The notes: generated by a model not told the origin, from the sequence alone. Positions 44,643-53,968 are shown, counted from the first letter of the stretch. The stretch is DNA of 64,000 nt from Arcticibacterium sp964021845 (GCF_964021845.1 NZ_CAXHZC010000003.1:434001-498000), one strand, 5' to 3'. A program made the numbers and translations.

Positions 44643-45710
44643 ATGAAAAATAATTACTTAGTCATAATGGCTGGAGGCGTAGGAACAAGGTTCTGGCCTT
44701 TCAGTAGAACTACATTCCCAAAACAATTCCATGATGTTTTAGGAACCGGAAGAACGCTTATTCAACAGACAGCAGATAGATTTGAAGGCGTATGCCCGAA
44801 AGAAAACATTTATGTGGTTACTGGTGGAGAATACAAAGATTTAACGCTTGAGCAGCTTCCTTTTTTATCCGAAAACCAAGTGTTATGTGAGCCGGGACGT
44901 AGAAATACCGCTCCGTGTATAGGCTATGCATGTTATAAAATTCAGAAAAAAGATCCACACGCAAATATAGTGGTGGCTCCTGCGGATCATATTATTTTAA
45001 AAGAGGAGGAGTTTAAAAGAAGAATAAATGTAGCAATAGGTTTTGCCCAAGATAATGACGCCCTAGTGACATTAGGTATAGAACCTACACACCCAAATAC
45101 AGGGTATGGCTATATTCAGTTCAATGATGCTGATGGCGATGTGAAAAAGGTTAAGGCTTTTACCGAAAAGCCTAATTTAGAATTTGCCAAAATGTTTTTA
45201 GAAAGTGGTGATTACACCTGGAATGCTGGGATTTTCGTTTGGTCGGCAGCTTCTATAACCTTGGCTTTTGCAAAGTATTTGCCTGAAATGGCAGAAGCTT
45301 TTAATGCAGCACAAAAAGACTTTTATACAGACAATGAAGTAGCATCTTTAGATTCGGCTTACTCTAGATGTAGAAGCATTTCTATTGATAATGCTATCAT
45401 GGAAAAGGCTGATAACGTTTTTGTGGTGAAAAGTGATATTGGTTGGTCTGATTTAGGAACTTGGCGTTCGGTTTATGAAAACTCTGAATTAGATAATGAG
45501 TCAAACTCTATTGACGGTAATGTGTTGGTATACGACTCTAAAAGGTGTGTGGTTAAAACACCAAAAGATAAATTGGTAGTGGTAAGTGGTTTGGAAGGTT
45601 ATATAGTTTCTGAGTTTGGTAATGTATTAATGATATGTAAACTGGAAGATGAGCAGAGAGTGAAACAGTTTGTGGCAGATGCCAAAGAGGTGGGTGAGGA
45701 GTTTATTTAG
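44643..45710 (+). CDS. manC: mannose-1-phosphate guanylyltransferase, 355 aa
   Basis: Makes GDP-mannose from GTP and mannose 1-phosphate, the donor for O-antigen, capsule and GDP-fucose. The nucleotide-binding signature 'MAGGVGTRFWPFSRTTFPKQF' is at about residues 9-29. 'EPGRRNTAPCIGYA', 'VAPADHIIL', 'GIEPTHPNTGYGYIQ', 'FTEKP', 'YTWNAGIFVWSA' and 'SDIGWSDLGTW' are all present and in order. It lacks the C-terminal isomerase half of bifunctional ManC/PMI enzymes. Its end overlaps the convergent serine hydrolase gene by 8 bp. Confidence 0.95.
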   Translation: MKNNYLVIMAGGVGTRFWPFSRTTFPKQFHDVLGTGRTLIQQTADRFEGVCPKENIYVVTGGEYKDLTLEQLPFLSENQVLCEPGRRNTAPCIGYACYKIQKKDPHANIVVAPADHIILKEEEFKRRINVAIGFAQDNDALVTLGIEPTHPNTGYGYIQFNDADGDVKKVKAFTEKPNLEFAKMFLESGDYTWNAGIFVWSAASITLAFAKYLPEMAEAFNAAQKDFYTDNEVASLDSAYSRCRSISIDNAIMEKADNVFVVKSDIGWSDLGTWRSVYENSELDNESNSIDGNVLVYDSKRCVVKTPKDKLVVVSGLEGYIVSEFGNVLMICKLEDEQRVKQFVADAKEVGEEFI

Positions 45711-46836
45711 TAGAAGATTTTAGTAAATACCTGCCCAGTTCACCAAGGAAAGGAAGCCCTAAACTGTCGTACTCATAAGTATCATCGTTTAGGGTTTCGT
45801 TTTTATTTGCATAAATGACCGCAGACAAAATCATAGCATTGCTTGAGTTTTCATCCTTTATCAAAGCATTGTCAATTAAAAAACCATATGCACCACCTAT
45901 CTTGTTATAAATTTTAATATTCTCAGGAATTCGACCCTTTTGGTCTCCAAAAACTAGAAACTTACCATAATTGTCTGGAAATTTTGTTTCATCATAATTA
46001 GCATTTCTTGGCATTCTACTCATATAGTCTTTCACAAAATTCAAGTCTGACGCTTTTATATTGAAATGTGCTTTTTGGTCTATGTTTTCAGGGTAAAATA
46101 TTGAAATAAGCATTCTATGCTGATCTAGTAAATCAAACTTGTTTTTAGCAGCAAAATCCATCGGTTGGTTTATAAGTTTCTTTCCTGTTATATACTTTTT
46201 GCCCACTAAAATCTTTTCAGAACTTTGATAACTACGAAAAGATGTTTTTGGCTCCTCGTAATATGAACGTCCTAAAAATACTTTTGGAGTGGTTTGATTT
46301 TCCTCTTTGCTCAGGTTTATTGACAGGCGATGATTGATTTTAGTATTGGAAAACCCTTTTTGTTTTAGCTTGTCGTTGAAGTAATCCATCCCCAGAAAGT
46401 CATATAACCTATTAAATGCATCATTATCACTAACTAAGAGAATTTTTTTAATATAATTTGAGATACTTTCATTTGCTTCTGCCTCTACTGAGGAATAATT
46501 TTTGATTGTGGACTGGCTTGTGTATTTAAGGTCTTTATTTATTGATATTTCATTTAGTTTTTCTAGACTTAGCAAAACGGCGGGTAGCTTTACCGTACTC
46601 GCGGGGTAGAAGTATTGGTCAGGAGTATATTGAAAGTATTGCGTTTTACCTATCTTCTTTCCTTTGATGGGGGTGTATATAATTTGTATCTTGTAATTTT
46701 GCGAATCTTGTAAGAGGGGTCTTAGTTTATCGTTTTTAAATAAGCTTCTTTTAAAAGAAGGGGTAGTTTTTTGCCCCTTTAAATGAAAAGGAAAATATAT
46801 AAGTAGCAACAGAACCGCTAAAGATTTTAAATTCAT
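45703..46836 (-). CDS. class A-type serine hydrolase (beta-lactamase-like), 377 aa
   Basis: An exported hydrolase with penicillin-recognising fold. A signal peptide (residues 1-20) is followed by SxxK at Ser80-Lys83 (STVK), SDN at 136-138, and a KxG-like 'KIGGAYGF' near the C-terminus. The last motif reads K-I-G instead of KTG. The active-site order is that of class A enzymes, but the insertions and the missing typical omega-loop Glu context mean activity on beta-lactams is uncertain. I use the ATG at 46836; the open frame continues to 46920 but would overlap the divergent gene. This ATG and the plus-strand ATG at 46835 share bases. Confidence 0.85.
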   Translation of the reverse strand: MNLKSLAVLLLLIYFPFHLKGQKTTPSFKRSLFKNDKLRPLLQDSQNYKIQIIYTPIKGKKIGKTQYFQYTPDQYFYPASTVKLPAVLLSLEKLNEISINKDLKYTSQSTIKNYSSVEAEANESISNYIKKILLVSDNDAFNRLYDFLGMDYFNDKLKQKGFSNTKINHRLSINLSKEENQTTPKVFLGRSYYEEPKTSFRSYQSSEKILVGKKYITGKKLINQPMDFAAKNKFDLLDQHRMLISIFYPENIDQKAHFNIKASDLNFVKDYMSRMPRNANYDETKFPDNYGKFLVFGDQKGRIPENIKIYNKIGGAYGFLIDNALIKDENSSNAMILSAVIYANKNETLNDDTYEYDSLGLPFLGELGRYLLKSSTK

Positions 46837-47326
46837 GGAAAACAATTTAGTTAAATTTCTAATGATTTTCTCCGTATGGTCTATGATTTCATGCAATAAC
46901 ATAGAGCGTTTAGATACCACGAAGATAAAAAGCCAGATGGATGCCTATAAAATTAAAAAGGTATCTGAATCAGATGTATTGGTGGTACTTAATGATAAAG
47001 GGAATGAGGTGGAAAGGTTGTTTTTGAAATTGGATTGTAATGCTCAGTTGGACTCTATAAATGAAGTGGGTGGCGTAAAAATTGAACAAGTTTTTCCTGA
47101 TAGCTATGTAGCCTTAAACGAAAAGGAGCAAGGGGTTATAGAGGCTCTTGCCTATTCTTTAAAGCAAAAAGAGCAGTTTAATGCTACGCCACAGAAGCTC
47201 TCTGAAACGGCCTATGCGTATTATTTTTATAACGATAAGGCAAAGTGTGGTGATAGCACTAAGGTTGGTGACTTCTTTTGGCGGGTACTTTTTCAAAAGG
47301 AAATTTTGGTAAACGCAATCAATTAA
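46835..47326 (+). CDS. predicted lipoprotein of unknown function, 163 aa
   Basis: I do not recognise a family. The N-terminus has a hydrophobic segment ending in a lipobox-like 'WSMISC' (Cys20), so it is probably lipid-anchored. The mature part is mostly helical and charged, with a pair of later cysteines ('KLDCNAQL', 'DKAKCGDSTKVGDFFWRVLF'). Its start codon shares bases with the divergent serine hydrolase gene. An internal ATG ten codons on would also keep the signal. No haem CxxCH motif is present. Confidence 0.68.
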   Translation: MENNLVKFLMIFSVWSMISCNNIERLDTTKIKSQMDAYKIKKVSESDVLVVLNDKGNEVERLFLKLDCNAQLDSINEVGGVKIEQVFPDSYVALNEKEQGVIEALAYSLKQKEQFNATPQKLSETAYAYYFYNDKAKCGDSTKVGDFFWRVLFQKEILVNAIN

Positions 47327-47357
47327 AAAGTATTAAGTTCAATTATCTGGCACATTG

Positions 47358-47390
47358 TTTGAATTTTTTTAATAAAAGATTGTAGCTTTG
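47358..47390 (+). promoter_or_regulatory. promoter of the 118-residue protein gene
   Basis: TTTG (47358-47361) and TAGCTTTG (47383-47390) are separated by 21 nt, a full match to the Bacteroidota -33/-7 consensus. Only ten bases separate the box from the ATG at 47401, so the leader is minimal. Confidence 0.7.
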
Positions 47391-47400
47391 CGGCTTAATT

Positions 47401-47757
47401 ATGAAAGAAAACCGTCTTATTATTAGAGCCTTCGGCATTTTTATGAGCATTTTTATGCTCACTGCCGTGCTTTCTAAAAGCTTGCTTGGTACGCAAGTTT
47501 TGACGGATGTTTCTATTTCTACAGACCAAAATAGCGATGACTCCGATGAGGAAGAAACTTATTTTAGTGAGTTATCTTCAGAAGTAGTTATTCCTTCAAA
47601 TGCCTTTAGTTTTAATAGCGACTTAGTCTTTTTACTTAGCCCTACCGTTAAGTTTCTGCCACTGAGTGACGTTGTTTCTAATTTTATAAAGCCAATATTT
47701 AAGCATTCTTATTTTGATAAGCTTTTTGAGCTTCACATAGCTATTAACGCACCCTGA
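47401..47757 (+). CDS. small exported or membrane protein of unknown function, 118 aa
   Basis: One N-terminal hydrophobic helix (about residues 8-28), then an acidic stretch 'STDQNSDDSDEEETYFSELSSEVVIPSN' and a C-terminal 'SYFDKLFELHIAINAP'. The layout (helix, acidic linker, conserved tail) resembles many short Bacteroidota proteins of about 120 residues without assigned function. It precedes secDF by 132 bp and has its own good promoter. A role in secretion is not supported by sequence. Confidence 0.65.
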   Translation: MKENRLIIRAFGIFMSIFMLTAVLSKSLLGTQVLTDVSISTDQNSDDSDEEETYFSELSSEVVIPSNAFSFNSDLVFLLSPTVKFLPLSDVVSNFIKPIFKHSYFDKLFELHIAINAP

Positions 47758-47889
47758 GTGCTTTCAATGATTGTTTTCTCTAACAGTCATTCAATCCCAA
47801 TTTTATTAAATCAAAACATTTGAGGTGTCTGAATACCCCACGGATTACCTATAACAAAAAAGTCTTTCAATAGGGGCAAAACTAAAAAT

Positions 47890-50856
47890 ATGAGAAATAG
47901 AGGTGGAATTTTAACGCTGGTAGCCATTTTCTTGGCAGTTAGTGTTTATTATTTGGTCAGAACTTACAAGGCCAATAGTATTAGAAATGATGCAGAGGTT
48001 GCGGCCATGACTGCAGATGGTAACGTAGATAGACAAGTAAAACAACGTTATTTAGATTCCCTTTGGAAACAACCTGTTTTCTTAGGAACTACATTAGAAG
48101 ATTTAACTAAGCAGGAATTAGGTTTAGGTCTTGACCTTCAGGGTGGAATGCACGTGATTCTAGAGGTTTCTCCTAATGATATCGTTAAGTCTTTAGCGAG
48201 TGGCTCAAGAGACCCAAGAGTAGCTCAGGCTATTACAAGTGCTTCTGAAAAAGCAATAACAAGCTCTGATCACTTTGTAGACCTTTTTGTAGGAGACTTT
48301 AAGGCTTTGGCTCCAAATGTGCCATTAGCAAGAGTATTCTCTACGGCGTCTAACAGAGGAGAGCTAGGCTTAAACTCTTCAGATACTGAGGTTACCAATT
48401 ATGTAAAAGACGAGGTAGACGGAGCTTTTGACCGTGCCTTTAACATTATTCAAACACGTGTAGATAAGTTTGGTGTTGCTAATGCTAACCTCCAAAGACT
48501 ATCTGGAACAAATAGAATTCAGGTGGAGCTGCCGGGTATTGATAACCCACAGCGTGTAAGAAAATTACTTTCTGGTGCAGCGAAACTAGAGTTTTGTGAG
48601 GTTTACGAGCCACAAGAAATTGGAACATCTTTAGAAGCGTTTTCTGCTTATTTATCTCAGCTCGACTTAGAAGAGCAAACTAAAAACTTAGAGAACTTAG
48701 CTACTAGTGCTCCTGCAGTATCAAGTACAGATACATCTGCTGCTGCTGATGACTTAGCTTCTCAACTTACAGGAAGCACTGATAGTACAGGAGGTCTTAG
48801 AGCTGATTCATTATTATCAAACAATGCTTTCAGTAGCTTGTTTATTGGTGGTCAAGGCGGTTTAATGGTAAGAACAAAAGATTCTTCAAAAGTGAATGAA
48901 ATCTTACACAGACCAGCGGTTCGTCAGTTGTTCCCAGCTAATCTTAGTTTTGTTTATGATGTTAAGGCGTTTATGAATGAAACAACTAACGAAGAGTTAG
49001 TTAGTTTATATATGGTGAAGGATTTGGGTCATGCCCCTTTAGAGGGAGATGTGATTTCAAATGCACGTCAAGATTATGACCCAACTACTGGTCAGCCTGA
49101 TGTTAGTATGCAAATGAATGCTACTGGTTCTAGAAAGTGGAGAGACTTAACGGCAGCTAATGTGGGTCAAAGAGTAGCTATATTACTTGATAACTACGTT
49201 TATTCTGCTCCTAATGTAAACCAAGAGATTACGGGTGGTAACTCTAGCATCTCTGGAAACTTTACTTTAGAAGAAGCGAGTGACCTTGCAAACGTTCTTA
49301 AAGCAGGAAAGCTTCCTGCTCCAACACACATTATTGAAGAAGCCATAGTAGGAGCCTCAGTAGGTGAAAGTGCGGTAAGAGCTGGTGTGATTTCTTCACT
49401 AGTAGGTTTATTAGCGGTATTGATTTTTGTATTGGTTTATTATAATAAAGCAGGTTGGATTGCTAACCTTGCTCTTATTGTTAACCTTATTTTGCTTTTA
49501 GGTGTAATGGCGTCTTTTGGGGCTACATTAACTCTTCCTGGTATTGCAGGTATGGTACTTTCTGTAGGTATGGCGGTAGATGCCAACGTACTTATATACG
49601 AACGAATAAAAGAGGAATTAGATGAAGGGAAGCCTTTTGCGACTGCAGTAAGAAACGGTTTCAAATTTGCGATGCCGTCAATTATTGACTCTAACGTTAC
49701 TACTTTAATTACCGGTATTATCTTATTTATCTTCGGTACTGGATTGGTTCTTGGGTTTGCAACTACTCTTTTGATAGGTATTTTCACCTCTCTTTTCTGT
49801 GCTATTTTCATTTCGCGTTTAGTGTTTGAGCACTATATCAAGAAAGGTAAAACAGTGACTTTCTTTACTGCTTGGACAGAGAAAATGTTTAAGGATACTA
49901 ACATTGACTTCGTTAATAAGCGTAGAATCTTTTATATGATTTCTGGTGCTATTATCATAGCAGGTGCTGTTTCTATTGGTATTAGAGGATTTGGTCTTGG
50001 CGTTGATTTCAAAGGAGGTAGAACCTACGTTGCTAAGTTTGAGAATTCAGTGAAAACAGAAGACGTAAGACAAGCGATGGAAACTGCAGGTTTCACTGCT
50101 GAGGTAAAAACGTTTGGTGGTTTTGACCAAGTTAAAATTACAACGGCTTATGAAATTGATAACACTGACCCAAATGTAGAGTTACAAATTCAAGATCAAA
50201 TAAATGGTGTAGTTGCTAGTCTAGATGGAAACAAAGGAGAAGTGGTTAGTTCTTCTAAAGTAGGACCTACCATTGCCAATGACACTATTTGGAACTCGCT
50301 AAAAGCAATCCTTTACTCCTTGATATTGACTTTCATTTACATATACGTAAGATTCCGTAGTGTAGCCTTTAGTTTTGGTGCTGTGGTAGCGGTATTCCAT
50401 GATGTATTGGTGATACTTGGTATCTTCTCTATTTTCAATGGTATCTTGCCATTCTCTTTAGATGTTGACCAAGCTTTTGTGGGTGCGGTATTAACACTGA
50501 TGGGTTATTCTATGAATGATACGGTGGTAGTTTTTGACCGTGTACGTGAGTACCTTAACGACAAGAGCAAAGCCAAAGAAGATATTGTTAAGGTTATTAA
50601 TAATGCCTTGAACAGTACTTTGAGTAGAACAGCCGTAACGGGTATTGCTACTTTATTGGTATTACTTATTCTTTTGATATTCGGTGGTGAAACCATTCGT
50701 GGGTTTATCTTCGCTATGTTCTTAGGAGTTATAGTAGGAACTTATTCTTCACTTTATATTGCTGCTCCTATCGTAGTTGATGCTATGCAAAGACAGCTTT
50801 TGAAAGAGAAAGACGCTGGTCTTAAAGCTGCTGAAGTAGCTGTAGCTAAGAAATAA
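47890..50856 (+). CDS. secDF: fused protein translocase subunit SecDF, 988 aa
   Basis: Proton-driven accessory of the Sec translocon that pulls exported chains across the inner membrane. The SecD half has 'LGLGLDLQGGMHVILEV' and 'IQVELPGIDNPQRVRKLL'; the SecF half begins near residue 690 with 'GFGLGVDFKGGRTYVAKF', and ends 'DTVVVFDRVREYL', the classic SecF motif. Twelve transmembrane helices in two sets of six. Length is normal for Bacteroidota SecDF. 'PGIAGMVLSVGMAVDANVLIYERIKEEL' contains the proton-relay Asp of SecD. An independent terminator follows. Confidence 0.97.
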   Translation: MRNRGGILTLVAIFLAVSVYYLVRTYKANSIRNDAEVAAMTADGNVDRQVKQRYLDSLWKQPVFLGTTLEDLTKQELGLGLDLQGGMHVILEVSPNDIVKSLASGSRDPRVAQAITSASEKAITSSDHFVDLFVGDFKALAPNVPLARVFSTASNRGELGLNSSDTEVTNYVKDEVDGAFDRAFNIIQTRVDKFGVANANLQRLSGTNRIQVELPGIDNPQRVRKLLSGAAKLEFCEVYEPQEIGTSLEAFSAYLSQLDLEEQTKNLENLATSAPAVSSTDTSAAADDLASQLTGSTDSTGGLRADSLLSNNAFSSLFIGGQGGLMVRTKDSSKVNEILHRPAVRQLFPANLSFVYDVKAFMNETTNEELVSLYMVKDLGHAPLEGDVISNARQDYDPTTGQPDVSMQMNATGSRKWRDLTAANVGQRVAILLDNYVYSAPNVNQEITGGNSSISGNFTLEEASDLANVLKAGKLPAPTHIIEEAIVGASVGESAVRAGVISSLVGLLAVLIFVLVYYNKAGWIANLALIVNLILLLGVMASFGATLTLPGIAGMVLSVGMAVDANVLIYERIKEELDEGKPFATAVRNGFKFAMPSIIDSNVTTLITGIILFIFGTGLVLGFATTLLIGIFTSLFCAIFISRLVFEHYIKKGKTVTFFTAWTEKMFKDTNIDFVNKRRIFYMISGAIIIAGAVSIGIRGFGLGVDFKGGRTYVAKFENSVKTEDVRQAMETAGFTAEVKTFGGFDQVKITTAYEIDNTDPNVELQIQDQINGVVASLDGNKGEVVSSSKVGPTIANDTIWNSLKAILYSLILTFIYIYVRFRSVAFSFGAVVAVFHDVLVILGIFSIFNGILPFSLDVDQAFVGAVLTLMGYSMNDTVVVFDRVREYLNDKSKAKEDIVKVINNALNSTLSRTAVTGIATLLVLLILLIFGGETIRGFIFAMFLGVIVGTYSSLYIAAPIVVDAMQRQLLKEKDAGLKAAEVAVAKK

Positions 50857-50874
50857 GTTTTAATACTTTTTTAG

Positions 50875-50909
50875 AAGGGCTGTGTTGATTCTATATCAAT
50901 GCAGCCCTT
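50875..50909 (+). terminator. terminator after secDF
   Basis: A 15-bp stem with two G-U pairs (AAGGGCTG and inner TTGAT pairing with ATCAA and CAGCCCTT), a 5-base loop, followed by T-rich sequence on the plus strand. Confidence 0.85.
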
Positions 50910-50987
50910 TTGCTTTAGAGCTTATTATTTAGAATGAAATAAAGCTTTAAAATTGTACCTTTAGGCCAACCAAAAAACCGATTTGAA

Positions 50988-51326
50988 ATGAGTGAATTTC
51001 CTCCATGCCCTAAATGTAAATGTGAATATACATACCCGATGGATAGTTTATTGGTATGCCCTGAGTGTTTCCATGAATGGAATCCTGAAGAAATGACGGA
51101 GGAAGAATTAGCGAGCCAAGTTTTAGATGCGAACGGAAATGTTCTTCAAGACGGAGATGATGTAGTGGTAGTGAAAGACTTGCCTGTTAAAGGTGCACCA
51201 AAGCCCGTCAAAGCAGGAACTAAGGTTAAAAATATAAGACTAACAGATGGTGATCATAATATAGCTTGCAAAATTAAAGACTTTGGATCTATGGGATTGA
51301 AGTCTGAATTTGTAAGGAAGGCTTAA
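50988..51326 (+). CDS. yjdM: PhnA/YjdM zinc-ribbon protein, 112 aa
   Basis: A small cytoplasmic protein with a zinc ribbon (CPKCKCEYTYPMDSLLVCPECFHEW, residues 7-31; Cys pairs CPKC and CPEC) and the PhnA C-terminal domain 'DANGNVLQDGDDVVVVKDLPVKG' plus 'KVKNIRLTDGDHNIACKIKDFGSMGLKSEFVRK'. The name comes from the E. coli phn region, but the protein is not part of phosphonate lyase; its role is unclear. Monocistronic with its own terminator. Confidence 0.93.
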   Translation: MSEFPPCPKCKCEYTYPMDSLLVCPECFHEWNPEEMTEEELASQVLDANGNVLQDGDDVVVVKDLPVKGAPKPVKAGTKVKNIRLTDGDHNIACKIKDFGSMGLKSEFVRKA

Positions 51327-51343
51327 TAGTTTGCTATTATGTG

Positions 51344-51379
51344 AAAGCAGAGCCCCTTTTTGGGAGGCTCTGCTTTTTT
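51344..51379 (+). terminator. terminator after yjdM
   Basis: An 11-bp stem AAAGCAGAGCC / GGCTCTGCTTT around an 11-base loop, followed by six T on the plus strand. It may also act for the convergent phosphatase gene. Confidence 0.85.
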
Positions 51380-51395
51380 ATGGAGGAATGTCTGA

Positions 51396-52988
51396 TTAGT
51401 ATGCCTTTGTTTTAAAAGATTGTGTCTCCGACCAATCGCTCCAGTTTAGGTTTTGGTCTCTGTAACGAACTCGCCAAAAGTAGGTAGTGCTTGGCTTTAA
51501 TCTTTTGGTAATTTCATCTGTCAAGTCATCATTTTTCTGACGGTTTTCCATATAGTACCAGTTTTCAGATTGTTTCCAGCTGTCTAGTGTTAGGCTTTCG
51601 AAGTTTTGGTTTTCGGCCAGTTGCCAGTTTGATGCTGTGTGAGCAGCGGAAGCAAAACTACTTTTAAAAGGGCCTGCCTTTAGCAATGTACCGTATTTGC
51701 CAGCCACGTCTTCTCCAGTAGGTGAAATTGCATTAGGAGTATTGGGCTTTCTTTCGTTTTTATAAACTGTTATTTGGTCGGTTTGTTGATTATCTCTTTC
51801 AATGTTTTCATTACCACGACTGAGCCTTTTAACGGTGAATTTTGGATTTTCTTTATTGGCATCCACTTCTACCATCACAAAACCGTATTCGTCTTGTGTG
51901 TTTGTAAATTCATCATAATCACGCCCTTCAAATTCACCCCAATTATCAATAGCCCCGCCTGCGGAAGCTACGTTAATCCATAAATGCTTGTGATTTTTAG
52001 ACTGGCCGCGAGAGTAACCGTGGGTATGACCAAAGAAATGTATGCTTGGCTTTCCTGTCTTGGTAGAGAAATCTTCTAATAATTTAACCACTTTGCCACT
52101 AAACTCTTCTTCGCCAGGTATCCATAGTTCAGATTTAAATGGGTGATGAAGCTGTGCAAATACAAAATCAATGTCTTCGTTTTCTGCAGTCTTATCTAGC
52201 ACCTTCTGTAGCCACTTGTATTGCTCTGGCGTGTCTCTGTAGCCATCGTTTGAGTTTAAGCCTATTATTCTAGTGTTTCCATAGTCTTTGTACCACCAGT
52301 GCTCTGCATAGCCTGCAGTGCCATTTTCTGGTAGGCTAAAATATTTGAAATAGAAGGTTGAGTTTTTTTCATGATTACCTAAAACTGGATATACAGGTAC
52401 TTGCGAAAAGAGCTTTTCGGCTGGATTAAAAAACTCATTTTGCCATTGGTCGTAATCTGTACCTGTAGCTACTAAGTCTCCCGGAATTAGAACTAAAGCC
52501 AAGTTTTCTGGCACAGCACCACCAAACTCTTTTTCCATGTATTTTAAAATACCATCATTTACTACCTCCGAGAATTTTTCAGGATTGTTGTGGTCTCTTT
52601 GCATGTCGCTCATGGCTATCATGTTAAAAGACTGGCGGTCTGAAGCAAATGGGGGCGTTTTAAATTGATAAATATCTGAAAGTATTTTACCTGTTTTTAC
52701 TCTATAATAATAGGTGGTTAGCCTTTTTAGGTCTTTTAGTTTTACTTCATGTACTCTGGACTCACTAAAATTGACATCATGGGCTGAGCCAATCTCTTTT
52801 TTACCAAGTTTAGGGCTTAGTCCATACTGAACAATACTTTCTTCACCGGTGGAGGTTTCCCATAAGATTTTTATGGAGTTGGGCTCAGCGTCTTGTAAAT
52901 ATGGCTGAACTAGAAATTTGTCAGTTGTTTGAGATTTTCCTAAAAATGGAAAGAGAAGAATGAGTAACAAAAAGCTTTTTATCTTCAT
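51396..52988 (-). CDS. exported purple acid phosphatase-like metallophosphoesterase, 530 aa
   Basis: A two-metal hydrolase of phosphate esters outside the cytoplasm. It has a signal peptide (1-19), an N-terminal fibronectin-like purple acid phosphatase domain ('LVQPYLQDAEPNSIKILWET'), then the metallophosphoesterase motifs: 'MIAMSDMQRD' (D..), 'PGDLVATGTD' (GDLV), 'PVLGNHE' (GNHE), 'QLHHPF' (HH) and 'FFGHTHGYSRG' (GHTH). A C-terminal domain (about 420-530) has the 'PSTTYFWRVRYRDQNLNWSDWS' pattern of a fibronectin III module. Full metal set; the substrate is unknown. Confidence 0.9.
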   Translation of the reverse strand: MKIKSFLLLILLFPFLGKSQTTDKFLVQPYLQDAEPNSIKILWETSTGEESIVQYGLSPKLGKKEIGSAHDVNFSESRVHEVKLKDLKRLTTYYYRVKTGKILSDIYQFKTPPFASDRQSFNMIAMSDMQRDHNNPEKFSEVVNDGILKYMEKEFGGAVPENLALVLIPGDLVATGTDYDQWQNEFFNPAEKLFSQVPVYPVLGNHEKNSTFYFKYFSLPENGTAGYAEHWWYKDYGNTRIIGLNSNDGYRDTPEQYKWLQKVLDKTAENEDIDFVFAQLHHPFKSELWIPGEEEFSGKVVKLLEDFSTKTGKPSIHFFGHTHGYSRGQSKNHKHLWINVASAGGAIDNWGEFEGRDYDEFTNTQDEYGFVMVEVDANKENPKFTVKRLSRGNENIERDNQQTDQITVYKNERKPNTPNAISPTGEDVAGKYGTLLKAGPFKSSFASAAHTASNWQLAENQNFESLTLDSWKQSENWYYMENRQKNDDLTDEITKRLKPSTTYFWRVRYRDQNLNWSDWSETQSFKTKAY

Positions 52989-53108
52989 GGCTGCACAAGG
53001 TCTTTTTAATTGTGAGCCTAATTTACAGCTTTCTGAGGTTTATTGGGGAGTTTTGAGTGGACTAGAATATTAAGTTTAAGTAAAGAAATTTGAGTTTAGA
53101 GTAAAAAA

Positions 53109-53139
53109 TAAACCCAAATGCTTGAAGCACTTGGGTTTA
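53109..53139 (-). terminator. terminator after the beta-barrel gene
   Basis: A 14-bp inverted repeat (AAACCCAAATGCTT / AGCACTTGGGTTT) with a 2-base centre, followed on the minus strand by a T-rich run. It lies 12 bp past the stop at 53151. Confidence 0.8.
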
Positions 53140-53150
53140 AGTATCGATAC

Positions 53151-53753
53151 TTATTTGACAGGAAAACTTAGACCAAGGTTTAATCCGACGTTTTGGTTTT
53201 TAATATTAATGATGTCTGTTTTGTAAATATTTGCGAAGCTGCCGCCAAAGTAAAACTCAGTATTTAACCACATTTTAGGATTAAGTTTCCAATTAAATCC
53301 GGCCGCCGCTTTACCACCGAAGTCTATGCTTTTAAAATTTTCTTCAGTGAAATTGTTTCCACTCGTATTTGAACCCGACGCCCCAGCAAGAAAACCTAAA
53401 TAAGGCCCTAACATTATTTTTGGACGGAAGTCGTTTCCTTTATCATTCAAATACCAAACTCCGTATACGGGCACTTGAATATAATGCATCTCTATTTTGT
53501 CTTGAAATCCGTTAAAATTAGAACCCATTTGTGAGTAAAAAACCTCTACCTTAAGACCCAAATGCTCATGTTTTGAATGGTTTAGAAAAGCACCAAGGTT
53601 CACTCCAGTTTTATTCGAACTTAAGGGGAAATCAGGAATACTAGAACCATTCACACCAACCATGGGTCCCCATGAGGTGTCTTGAGCTTTAGCCAAATTA
53701 GTAACCGTTATAAGAGCGATAAGTACACCTGATATAGAAAGTAGTTTTTTCAT
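53151..53753 (-). CDS. outer-membrane beta-barrel protein (PorT/OmpA-like porin family), 200 aa
   Basis: A small outer-membrane protein with a signal peptide (1-23, ending AKAQ) and eight likely amphipathic strands: 'WGPMVGVNGSSIPDF', 'TGVNLGAFLNHSKHEHLGLKVEVFYSQMG', 'IQVPVYGVWYLND', 'PKIMLGPYLGFLAG', 'DFGGKAAAGFNWKL' and 'NVGLNLGLSFPVK'. The final hydrophobic strand is typical. It fits the porin family/PorT-like group common in Bacteroidota. It is monocistronic and the function is unknown. Confidence 0.82.
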   Translation of the reverse strand: MKKLLSISGVLIALITVTNLAKAQDTSWGPMVGVNGSSIPDFPLSSNKTGVNLGAFLNHSKHEHLGLKVEVFYSQMGSNFNGFQDKIEMHYIQVPVYGVWYLNDKGNDFRPKIMLGPYLGFLAGASGSNTSGNNFTEENFKSIDFGGKAAAGFNWKLNPKMWLNTEFYFGGSFANIYKTDIINIKNQNVGLNLGLSFPVK

Positions 53754-53863
53754 TTCTTAATTGTTTTAGTTTCAAAGTTTTTACTAAATGTTTGTTCCCT
53801 GCTTAGCACACCGAAGAAATGTGGAAAAAAGTAAACAGGTGTAGCATTGGTTTAAAAATGACC

Positions 53864-53871
53864 TACCTTTG
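53864..53871 (+). promoter_or_regulatory. TAnnTTTG box upstream of the MFS gene
   Basis: TACCTTTG lies 97 nt before the preferred ATG at 53969. A clear -33 TTG at the usual spacing is missing, so this is a weaker call. Confidence 0.4.
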
Positions 53872-53968
53872 GCCTTTCTAAAATTGGGGGTGATTTTAAA
53901 TAGTGTCTATCCTTTTACCCGTCAAGAGTTTTGAGGCAGATATACTACGCCTTGCATTAAAATTATTA

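Noticed and set aside
46837..46920. Upstream start at 46920 for the class A-like hydrolase
   Set aside because: It would overlap the divergent lipoprotein gene and lose a clean signal peptide; the ATG at 46836 starts directly with one.
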